Positions 9,708 to 19,161 of a stretch of DNA of 26,351 nucleotides are shown here, in pieces. The translations under genes and the position numbers were made by a program. The stretch's first letter is position 1. The number at the start of each line of letters is the position of its first letter. The DNA is taken from positions 1 through 26,351 of the forward strand of contig JADGJT010000326.1 in the NCBI GenBank assembly GCA_027604005.1. Direction: 5' to 3'. The notes under the pieces are model-generated. The model did not search any database, was not told where the DNA came from, and saw nothing but the letters and a program-made list of their open reading frames with translations. This DNA comes from Dinochytrium kinnereticum. Lineage: Eukaryota > Chytridiomycota > Chytridiomycetes > Chytridiales > Chytridiaceae.

Positions 9708-11528
9708 TTAGTACCTTCCCCCAGGTTGACCATAACCCTGCACGGCAGGCTTCCTCGCGCTCCCAGATGCTCCCGGAGCACCTGCAACACCCTGCATACT
9801 AACATTGGCTGTCGCGACCCTAGAAGAGCTTCGAGTCATTCCCTGGTCGCCACCCGCGGCTCCATAGTATTCCTGACCGCCAGGCGCAGGTCCGCCGGCC
9901 GGTGTATCGTAGTACGTATTGTAACCCGCGGGATTCTAATTATGAATTACCGATAGTTTTCAATTTACTGAATAAGTATATCTTCTCAAATATTAAACGT
10001 GGACAGAGGAGAAGTTTCACAGATAAATACGAACCGGCCGGCTTGCATTGGCCCCAGCGCTAGGAGTTTCGCGGAACCCCCTGAAAAAATGCATATAATT
10101 TAATAATTTTCACAATTATGAGGGATAACATACCGATCAGCCTCAGCATCTCCTTGCAGACCTCTGGAATCAGCCGCTGGTCTTCCCTCCTGCTTAATGT
10201 TAACCACGTTAGTAGCAAGAAAGTAGAAAAAAGAAGAAAAAGAGAAGGAATGACGATGTAATAAAAATTGACCATACCTGGTATTTAACAACAGTCCAAT
10301 CAAAGACGTAATCATAGTGATACCCCTCCCTAATAAAGAGGTCGCGGAAGAGCTTCCTAAGGTAGCTGTAATCGGGCTTGTCGTCAAAGCGGAGGGAACG
10401 GGTGTAGTTGATGTAGACGGAGAACTCATTGGGGAAACCACGGCAAAGCATTTCAGTTGGTGTAGTCATCTTCTTCTCCATGATCCTGTCGTACTTCTGC
10501 TTCTTTGTCGCAGCTTTCAGACCTTGCCAGGGAAGAGAGCCACGGCAAAAGTACATAAGAACATATCCGAGGGATTCTAAGTCATCACGTCGAGATTGCT
10601 CTGAAGAAGAAATAAGCAAGTTAGGACTAATTACAAAAACAGATAAGGCCGAATGAAAATCAAAATAAGACATTATGGAAGGACGGAAATGAAACTGACC
10701 AACTCCGAGGTGGGTGTTGATACTAGCGTAACGAGCGGTACCCGTTAAATTCTTATTCTCCTTGTATGGAATGTGGAGATGAGTCTTAGGATCCCGGTAC
10801 TTTTTCGCCAGACCAAAATCGATAACGTTGACTTGGTTGCCCCTCTTCCCAAGACCCATAAGGAAGTTATCGGGTTTAATGTCACGGTGGATGAAGTTCT
10901 TGGAGTGGATGTATTCGATTCGGGAGATCTGATACGACAATGTCAGAGCAAAACCGAAATAAAAAAAGAAAGAATAAAGAATAGACGAGATATTTAAGAT
11001 AATGAATCAAACTTACAAGTTGGTCGGCAAGGAGGAGAACGGTTTTGAGGCTGAATTTTCTTCCGCAGAAGTTGAAAAGATCTTCCAAACTGGGTCCGAG
11101 AAGGTCGATGACCATGCAGTTATAGTCACATTCGATACCGAACCATCGCACAAAGGGAATACCCACTAATATACAAATAAATAGAAACAAAAGAGCCCCG
11201 AGTTAATGAAAGGTTGGAAATATATAGAAAAAATATCAAATGAAACCAAAAGGCCGGGCTGTTCAAATAGTAGAAAAGATAGGCAAAACAAACCTCCACC
11301 AGCCAAGCTCTTATAAACCTTAGCCTCATATTCCAACTGAGGGTGCTTCGCTTTGACAGACTCCAGCTTAAGTGCAACCTCCTCCCCATTGACGATATTT
11401 GTTCCGAGGTAAATGTCACCAAAGCTTCCAGATCCAATCTTCCGACCGATCCTGTATTTCCCACCCACGCGGATGTCCAGTAGCGGATGGGGTGCTACCC
11501 CACCGGATGATGAGGGTTGAACCTGCAT
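9708..11528 (-). CDS. Casein kinase 1, Hrr25/CK1-delta-epsilon type
   Basis: Ser/Thr protein kinase of the CK1 family. Seven exons on the minus strand, 11528-11294, 11165-11017, 10928-10700, 10600-10278, 10189-10134, 10080-10035 and 9935-9708, sum exactly to 421 codons plus stop. The kinase domain covers about residues 25-300: glycine loop GSGSFG (32-37), catalytic lysine in ALKLES (K54), HRDIKPDN (142-149) and DFG (165-167). CK1-specific signatures are also seen: [26 protein letters not shown] (the SIN variant of APE), [15 protein letters not shown] and the TKKQKYDRI nuclear-signal/kinesin-homology patch. The roughly 100-residue tail is rich in Gly, Ala, Pro and Tyr and lacks a terminal Cys-Cys, which argues against the palmitoylated Yck-type kinases and for the Hrr25 type. 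Roles of that type include DNA repair, ribosome maturation and trafficking. Acceptors are all TAG or CAG; donors at introns 1 and 6 are GTTTGT and GTTCGT. Confidence 0.95.
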
Positions 11529-12281
11529 GACTTCACGGGCTCAACAAGATAGAGAGGGGTGGTGATGATCCTCCTTGAGATTATCTACAGACTTGGCCGA
11601 CTGAAAGCACACCAAAAAATGGGGGGTGAACAGAAAAGGTTAGATCCAGATACTGAAGTGGAGACGGGCGAGAGAGCGGGCATTGACGCTGCGCCTAAAT
11701 TTGCGGGGAACAATTGAAGTGCCCTTCCAAGGTAATCATCCTGGGCAGATCCTCTCCAGCATCGCGCGTCATAATCATCATCCAAAACCCAGATCACCAC
11801 TTTCAGAGTCCCAAACAGCAGAATCGCCTGCTGCAAAGTCGCCAATCCGTCCAGTGCCTAGCCGCTTCAGAGCGAGTCCAGCTATCAAACCCAGAATTTG
11901 CGCACCAAGCAATGCAAGCAGCCAGACCCACATTCTCCATACCGCGTAAGTGAATCAGACCCCTCCGAGCCTCTCAGTTCCCATGCCAGCATCGCTCTTC
12001 CCAAACACCCAAAATCCTGCTGGGTGAGTACAAGGAAATCCAATCAGCCTCAAGGACCACCCAACCCCTTCACCCAACCTCCTGAATGGAAACGGGGCAT
12101 CACCCTGGAGCAGCAGCAGCAGCGATGGTCATCGCGGCAGGCATCACCAACGTCCATGGGTTGCTCGGCACGCACGTTGCTCCTGCATCAGCGAGCACCA
12201 TCCCACCGCATGTTCCCACCAAACCATAGCCAGCCCATGATCCAGCGCCAGCAGCAGCAGCAGCAGCGTCCTCACCTTTTC

Positions 12282-12313
<32 letters not shown>

Positions 12314-12640
12314 GGGAGAGGAGGCGGAGGGGGTGCCCGTCGTCGTCGTCGTCGTTGAGGGGAGGGAGGCTGGCCGCAGCGAAGGATGAAAATTTCAAAT
12401 TTCCTTTCAATCACAAAATTGCCTTTCTTTCTCTGCCTTTGACGCTGCATTTCACGCTGCTGCTGCCTGCCTTTCCTCTGCTGGCGGACGACGGCCCTCC
12501 AACGACCATCCATCCATCCGTCCATCCACCCAACAGTTCCTCCTCAAGGCATCCGTCGCCACTTGCTGCAGTCGCCTTCTTTGCAGCACCTCAAGAACTG
12601 CCGGCGATCGTGCGCTGCTGGTCCTCATCTGCTGCACGAG
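11529..12640. promoter_or_regulatory. Shared divergent upstream region of CK1 and SLC35C2-like genes
   Basis: The two genes start 1.1 kb apart and are transcribed away from each other, so both promoters must lie here. Motif-free ORFs occur on both strands, including a plus-strand Gln-rich frame created by CAG repeats with no ATG at its left end. Intron-like donors (GTAAGTGAAT at about 11945, GTGAGTACAA at about 12024) suggest a spliced leader, or an unplaced N-terminal exon of the transporter gene. Nothing else can be supported. Confidence 0.4.
12111..12355. repeat. Cluster of CAG and CGT trinucleotide microsatellites
   Basis: Four pure trinucleotide tracts lie within 245 bp: CAG x4 at 12111-12122, CAG x6 at 12249-12266, CAG x9 at 12285-12311 and CGT x6 at 12338-12355. 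They would read as Gln and Val runs in one plus frame, and as Leu/Ala or Asp/Thr runs in others. No frame has other evidence of coding, so I treat them as non-coding repeats in the divergent promoter region. Confidence 0.9.
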
Positions 12641-14150
12641 ATGGCCGTTCTAAGAGCACTCGGCATCAGCGCCATGCTCAGCTCATCAGGCATCGCTGCT
12701 CTCCTTCCGAATCCTGGAAAGATTGCGCGTATCTTGCTATACGTCTCGCTATGGTGAGAGATCGCGCCTTCTCCCTGTCTCCATGCGAGGGAATGATACG
12801 TCTTTTTTTGGGACCCCCTTTGTTTTATTGCTTGCGCGCATCGTCTCGTTTAACGCACTCACAGAAAAGGCGTGCAGGTATTTTCTTTCCGCAGTGCTCA
12901 GCATCCTGAACAAGAGTATGATGGGGAAAGAGTGAGTTGAGCCTTGTTTTATGTGTCGGTGGCGCTGGCCGTCAAAGATTATTGCCTCTGACTGTCGTCG
13001 CTCTTTTCTCTCGTCCCGACGTCCAGGCAGTACAACTTCAACTACCCGTACATGGTTTCGGCTGCCCACTCGCTGATCCAGTATGTGATATCGGCAATCC
13101 TGCTGAAGGGCCCTATGGCGTCAAAGAGGCCCACCAAAAAGCTCAGCTTACGCGACCATGTCACCATCATTGTACCAACATCAGTCTGCGGCGCTTTAGG
13201 TAGAGATGTCCTCATCTCTTTAAGAGTCATACCCAACTCTGGGCATACCTAACCCCCCCCTCCCAAAAAAAAAAAAAAAAAAAAAAAAGACGTCGGGCTC
13301 AGCATCGCCTCTCTCCATCACATAAGCCTAAGCTTCTACACCATCATAAAAAGCGCCGTCCCCGTCTGGGTCCTCCTCTTCGCCTTCATGTTCAAGCTCG
13401 AGCGTCTCAGTCTTCCTATGATTCTTATCATCCTCTGGATCTGTCTCGGCGTGGGTCTAACCGCAGCCGGCGAAGTTCACTTCAGCATGACAGGCTTCAT
13501 ACTGATCCAATCGTCGGCCATTGCGTCGGGGCTGCGATGGTGTCTCACACAGGTCATGCTTCAAAAGGGTCAGGGGACGTTGGGAGATCCGGTTGCAACA
13601 ATCTATCGGTTGAGCCCGTCAACTTTTGTGGTGCTTTGCTTGGCTTCCTTCTTCACAGAGATGGGAAAGGACGGATTTTTGCATTCACCTTATTTTCGGG
13701 ATTGGGGGAATGCGCTTTACACGGTCGGTTTTATATTCGTAGGAGGCGTGGTTGCAATGCTGAGTGAGTAAATCTCAATTCGAATTATTTCTTTTCGTCC
13801 TTCCTTTCACCCGATCTTAACTTGTCTCTCCTCGGCCCCTTAAAAAAAAGTGACCCTCTCTCAATTTGCCCTTGTGAATGCTACAGGTGTCCTAACCCTC
13901 TCCGTAACGGTAAGCATTTGATTTATGTCAATCTCATCTCCGAATCTAATCTCACTCCATAATAAAAAAGGGAATTTTTAAAGTAATTTTTATGATCATC
14001 GTCTCAACAACATTCTTCGGAGACGAGATTACGGTTCTCGGCTTCACTGGGGTTTTGATTAGCACATTGGGCGTTGCGGCCTACACAATGTTGAAGGTCA
14101 TGAATCAGAGGAGGAAGGATGCTTCGTATAATAAGCTGACGAAGGATTAG
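12641..14150 (+). CDS. SLC35C2-like nucleotide-sugar/triose-phosphate-type transporter
   Basis: Multi-pass transporter of the drug/metabolite superfamily, TPT branch, closest in pattern to SLC35C2; expected in Golgi or ER membranes, substrate not deducible. Six exons, 12641-12753, 12878-12931, 13027-13199, 13290-13763, 13851-13909 and 13971-14150, sum to 350 codons plus stop with all phases matching, a normal family length. Family anchors cross the junctions: LLYVSLWYFLSAVLSILNK (exons 1-2), LDVGLSIASL with SFYTIIKSAVPVWVLLFAF (exons 3-4), SGLRWCLTQVML, and LTLSVTGIFK (exons 5-6). About ten hydrophobic segments are seen. The C-terminus is short and basic. Introns 3, 4 and 5 all end in AAG after A-rich sequence, and intron 3 has 24 A's directly before its acceptor. 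The start ATG is the best in frame, but a longer N-terminus from an upstream exon is possible. Confidence 0.88.
13265..13288 (+). repeat. 24-base poly(A) tract immediately before a splice acceptor
   Basis: Twenty-four consecutive A's occupy the place where a polypyrimidine tract would normally sit, followed by G at 13289 and the exon at 13290. A good branch-site-like CCTAAC lies upstream, near 13250, followed by a C-rich stretch. The length could be affected by sequencing slippage. Confidence 0.9.
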
Positions 14151-14378
14151 ATTGAGGCTTCGGCTGGCTTTACTTTTTTTTTTGTTTTCATTGCATTTGT
14201 GAATATGTCCATTGTTTAGACTAAAAGTTCCTTTTTTTCTCCCCTTTCTTCTTATTCCTGTTGACCATATTTTCATATATTATACCCATTCGCTGTCTTC
14301 TATTCGTTTGCTGTTTAATTGAGTTTTGAGTATGTTAAAGTTTAGGGCTATAATATCACTATTAAAGTATTGTTGAAA

Positions 14379-15469
14379 TTACAAGCTCTTCGCCCAAACT
14401 TGACAAAAGAAAAAAATAAAGTCTATATGAAGAGGCCGAAGAGAAAAAAAAAAGACAGTATCATGGCCAGGAATGTCTGGGCTCATTTGCTCTCTGGCTG
14501 AAGACGCCAATGATGTGATACGCTCAAGACGCTTCCCGTCAAGGGCCTTCGACTCAGCGTTAGCCTCAGCACAGAGACGCGCATGTCTGGATGCGTTCTC
14601 CATATCCCCCTTGGCAGCGTACAGCTCCGCAAGCTCCTCAAAGACATACACATCGTTCCTAGGCAAAGCCGCTAGCTCTAATTGAATCTCCAACGCCTCA
14701 TCTAACCGTTCAAGAGACCTCAACGTTCTCGCAACAGCCCATCGAGTGACTCTCAGTCGATCCACAAAGTTCTTCTCAGTTCCCGCGCCAACGCGCTTCC
14801 GCGCCCAAGCCTCGGCCTTGCGGAACGCCTCGAGCGCTTTCTCGAACCTCCCTTGATCGTAGTGCACCCATCCCATGTTATTTAATATGGGTGATGCCCA
14901 TCCCTGAGTCCTTGAATTCGTAGACTTTTCGCATACCTCCAGAGCCTCCTCCCCACAACGAATCTTCTCCCTCTCCTCCAGTTCCACAATGGCCAGCATG
15001 TGGATGGCGTCGACGGTGTAGTGTTGGAGCCGCTCAGGAGGTCCAAGTCGAGTGATCTGAAGAGCCATTCGAAAGTACCGTATAGATGATAACGGGTCTC
15101 CTCCAGATTTTATCACACGCCCCAACTCTATCAGGTATCGTGCACGGGCCACTCTCAGGTCGACAAGGGTGGGCTCGTCAGGGTCAGCATCTTCTAGCCG
15201 TAGGATCTCTTCCTTGGCCATTTTGAGCACCTCTTTCGCCTCGTCAAATCTCTTCTGCAGTCCGAGGCTTCTGGCCACCTGCGTCAAGATCTCTTGATTA
15301 TCCGTTAAAAGTCCATCCTTCTGTCGCCATTCAACTATGGATAGCCTCGATCCGCAATTACTTCCTCCGCACCTGCATGCTGAGCGCTAGGTCGCATTGA
15401 CTTGAACGTCTCCTCGGATGCCTTGGGATCCGTAAAGATCCAGTGATCTTCAGTGTCCTCACACCGCAT
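14379..15469 (-). CDS. TPR-repeat protein of unknown function
   Basis: A helical repeat protein, probably a scaffold for protein interaction. The main exon (15320-14379) shows tetratricopeptide-like units around YLIELGRVI..DPLSSIRYFRMAL, ILNNMGWVHYDQGRFEKALEAFRKAE, VARTLRSLERLDEALEIQLEL and VFEELAELYAAKGDMENASRHARLC. That exon has no ATG at its left end, so the start must lie upstream. The ATG at 15469 opens 36 codons to a GTAATT donor at 15361; with a CAG acceptor at 15321 this gives a 41-nt intron and a 349-residue protein in frame. A 38-nt intron (donor 15370, TAG acceptor at 15333) is equally in phase. The last 25 residues are T-rich and hydrophobic, so the true end could be earlier through an undetected intron. 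The 5' end faces the channel gene's 3' end about 200 bp away. Confidence 0.65.
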
Positions 15470-15676
15470 GTTTAAATATTATTATTGTTTAAACTTTTTG
15501 AAGACGCCTGCCACATACTGCAACCCGATTCCGACCTCAATAGATATTATTTATTATACGCCGAAGACGGCCATAAATGGGTAGATACAATCTTCCATAG
15601 ACATTGGCGATGGATACTGCCGAAAAAAAAAAAGAGAAAGAAGTGAGACGCGAATAACAGAGGCTAACAAAGACAG

Positions 15677-18600
15677 TCAAGACCCGCCAACGAGCCCTTT
15701 ATCCACTTCAAGCGTCTCAATCTTATTCCTGGCAAAAGATTTGGACTTCATCATGCCAATGATACCCGCGTTCTCAGACGCCGAAAGAGCAATAACTTGT
15801 CCCGAGTGTCCTGGATGTCCGCCCACCGACGTCGCAGAGCCAAACACCGACTGACTGGTGGCGCTGTTCACCTTACTTCTAACCGAAAGATTCCTGCTAA
15901 TCATATTGAACACGCTCATGCTATTTTCAAGGCTTCGCCTACTGCCGCTCGTGTTGGATGTTCGAGATTTTCTTCGAGTCCAACGGTCCTGCCTTTTCTT
16001 GCTCTCTTCCTCTTTTCTGGCATCTTCGCGTAATTTATCTGCTTTGATCTTTTCTTCTTGCTCTTTGCGCGATCGAATGGTCTCGCGGATAAGTTCGGCG
16101 ACGTGGGGGTATGAGCCCATGATTTGGGCAAAGTCGTCCTTCTTTAGCATGCAGAGCTCAACGTTTCCTTTTGCTTTGGCTGCTGCTGTGCGCTTGCATG
16201 CTGTAATGAGACAGTCAGCAAGTGCCATAGTGTATAAAGGAAAAGAAGGAAAAAAGAAAGGAAATATACCTTCGAAAAGAGCAATCTCTCCAAAGAACGA
16301 GCCGGTGGAAAGAGTCACGAACACTATCCCCTCTTCGCTACAGATCTGCACCTCTCCGGTCTTTATAAAGTACATCTCGTCTCCTTCATCTCCCTTGCGG
16401 AAAATAAACCATCCGTCGAGTACGTGCACAGACTAACATCAAACAATAAGAAAACAAAGAGAAAGGAAGGCTAATGTTAGAATGCACAAATCCCTTACCA
16501 CTTTGGCTTTTAAAAATTGGCCAAGACCTACCCGGATCTTAAAACAAAGGAGATTCTGAAAGTTGGTGTCGGTTCCTTGAAAGACGGGAACTTTCTTGAC
16601 CAGGTCAAGGTAGAGAAAGTTCTTAATCTCTTGCTGAACAGACCGAGGAAGATCCTCAAACATCTTTGACTCGTCCATTCCCTTGCTCTTTTGCCATTGC
16701 AGCTCCTTATGCGCCGTAACCATCTTTTCCCAAAGATTATCAGCATCAGTACACGAGGAGAATGCCGACAACAGAAAAAGAATTGCTAACCTTCTGAATC
16801 TCAGGCAAAAGTCGCTTTTCCCTCATATAGTTCTTAAGCCATTCCATCTGGAATTTATGCTGCTCCTCTAAACAAAACAAAAAACGCATCAGAAGATTTT
16901 CCAATTCAATCGCAAGCAAGAAACCCACCAGCATGATTGGAGGCGGCAGTGTTATCAAGCATCTCAACAATGCTCTGAATATTTCCAAACACCGTTCCAT
17001 AAGCCAAGATCCCAAACACAAACTCAAACACCACGTAAATATTCTCCGCGTCCATCTGCACCTCCCTGAGATGAAGGACCAACGACCTCAGCGCAGAGAG
17101 GTAACTGACAAGGTATTGCGTGGTGAACATCTTTGTGTAGATGTCAAATGGAACGAGTTTAAAGTGGTCGACCCAGCGGTATGGTGGGGGAAGTATCTGG
17201 TCAATGAACCAGAAAAGGCAAGCATCATAGTGGCCCATAAGCATGAGGATCAACATTGTTTTGATCAAACGTGATATGGGCTATAAATTTTTTGGTTATC
17301 TAAGGTTATATCCATAAAGAGTTTAAAGGAGAACCCACCATTGCGACTCCGGGAATGGCAATCGCGTAGATGCGCTTATACGGGATCTTTATCAGCATCT
17401 TTAGGAAGCACACGACCGCCCAGTTCTTGTACTGCGAGTATCTGAAACGGAAATGTTTTTTTAAATATCCCAATTAACAGGACTGGGGGTGTGGGGGGAA
17501 ATCCTAGGAAAAAAGAGGCACATCTTACAATGCCAAACTATATCCAAAGGGAACCCCCGTGGAAATATAAACAGCAGCCGGAAAGCCTGGCAGGAAAACC
17601 AAAAGCTCTACGGGAAGGCTTGCCAGCACCTTAACGATGCCAAACTCCTTCCAAAGATATTTTTGCCTTAACCTCTTCCTATCTGTGCACAAGATCCCAT
17701 ATTCATCCCGATAGATGACCCTGGATAAGAAGAAACAATCGGCCAGGAACAAAAAATCAACCATAAGCTGAGAGACTACGACACCAAAGTGGATAAAATA
17801 TTCGGTCCAGGCAAGCTGAAGGGGTATCAGGATAATCTCAACGGCATGAAGAACGTTGATAAGAAAGTTCCACGTAATGAAGGATGCCGAAGTCTCGTCG
17901 AGCGGGATAAAAAGAAGTTCCAAGACTGTTTTTTTCGTCTGTTCCGTATTCGGAGATGGTGAAGATTTGGTGTTGGAACGCGACGGGTTCTTTGACACTT
18001 CTTGGGCCTTATCTGTGATGGTCGTATCTGCATTGGAAGCGTTCGTATCGGCCTCATTTGAGGCATTAATCGCAAGTGGCAGCTTCGAAATGGGTGAGGA
18101 ATAAGGAGGAAGTGTCGTCGGCGAAGTGGGAGATAATGGATTAGAAAGGATCGGAGGAGCTCGAACGGAGAAGCTATCTTGCTGGATTCCAATCGGCTGA
18201 GCCGCAGATGTGACCAATGGTGCAGCCCTCCCATCCCGCGTACCCTCATCTGAAGGATCAACTGAGTTTAGACTCCGGCCACTCCGATCGACACCGACAG
18301 ACGAAGATGTTGAACCTCCATCTGAAGCCGTCACTCCTATCAAATGCGGAGGTTGTAATCTGCTTGCATCATCGGTCGATGCTGAGATCTCATACTTGAG
18401 CTTTGAATTCGCTCTTGAGTGAGCAGGAACGTTGCTTCCTCTTCTTCCCCAATCTTTCGTGCCGCTTTGAAGTAAAACATCACCACCACTGTTGCTGTTG
18501 CTGGTTGAATCGACATCGGCGCAGACACTTCTGCTTCTGGGACGTGAGGGATAGTTACGATTCACGTTCAGAGGAACCAGGGAGTCCTTTGACGTATTTT

Positions 18601-18701
18601 CGTCCACCTCCTTGACGGAGGAAAGGTATGAGTCGGCTGGAGGTATTCGGTTAGCCAAAGCCAATGATGGAGACGGAGAGCGTCGCCTGTACAAAATAGC
18701 C
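15677..18701 (-). CDS. HCN/CNG-like cyclic-nucleotide-regulated channel, atypical pore
   Basis: Member of the voltage-gated-like channel family with a cyclic-nucleotide-binding domain. Minus-strand exons: about 18686 (or 18701)-17529, 17441-17339, 17280-16929, 16867-16791, 16723-16499, 16432-16270 and 16200-15677, all in phase, about 868 residues. In order: a Ser-rich disordered N-terminus of about 265 residues; S1-S4 in exons 1-2 with a weakly charged S4 (KMLIKIPYKR); S5 containing GHYDACLFW; pore loop and S6 (exon 3); C-linker with LP..VQQEI; a CNB domain with RKGDEGDEMYFI and the phosphate-binding cassette FFGEIALFE..KRTA, ligand arginine present; then a basic coiled-coil and Ser-rich tail. 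The pore loop has neither the GYG of potassium channels nor the TIGE-type filter of CNG channels. The first exon is missing: exon 1 has no ATG before S2, and an acceptor (TACAG or CTAG) stands at its left end. Intron 4 ends in AAG. Confidence 0.88.
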
Positions 18702-19161
18702 TAGATCAAGACGAATCGGAAATCTCACCCATAGTCGCTTCCCCAAAGCCCTCAGCAAGTTCTCAACCTGATCTCTTCCCCGAACGAGGAGGCTATGACC
18801 ACAGCCAACAAGAGCGATCAGGTTCGCTCACGGCTCCTCAATGACGAATGAAGGTCGCGATGAGCTGGCTGACCATGCAATATCACAGCGCAAGCCAATA
18901 GTCTTTTAAGATCGTCATTCATATTACATTGTGCCTCGGGCAGATTTACTCAAGACTGTCTAGATTCCATCGTAAGCTGCCGTCGGGATTGACACAGTCG
19001 TTACGCGTCTCTATTCGCCACCCAGAACAGCTCAAGATATATTGTTTTCCAATATCCGGCGACGGAACAACTCAAACAGCGGTGGCGGGAATGGCTTATG
19101 AACCGCGCGTTTCCCTCCCTTTTCGTCAAGTTGCCGTCCCTAACACGCTCAAAAGTCAGAA
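18702..19161. promoter_or_regulatory. Divergent spacer between channel and SDR genes
   Basis: About 460 bp separate the first recognised channel exon (minus) from the dehydrogenase start (plus). The channel's missing initiating exon must be here. Candidates are the ATG just before GGGTGAG at about 18731, whose phase does not fit, and an ATG at about 18922 opening MNDDLKRLLACAV, with no donor of the right phase found. No clear TATA-like element was identified. Confidence 0.4.

Noticed and set aside
11898..12389. Plus-strand Gln-rich open frame over the CAG repeats
   Set aside because: It has no ATG at its left end, no motif, and its Gln and Val runs come only from the microsatellites; it does not join in phase with the transporter by any clear splice site.
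13886..13891. CTACAG as the acceptor of transporter intron 4, avoiding AAG
   Set aside because: It is in phase, but it would delete the MTLSQFALVNATG segment that matches the family's conserved membrane helix; the AAG at 13848-13850 keeps it. It could be an alternative isoform.
18722..18735. ATG followed by GGGTGAG as the channel start exon
   Set aside because: With the TACAG acceptor it reads the next exon in the wrong frame; the S1-S4 frame needs a different phase.
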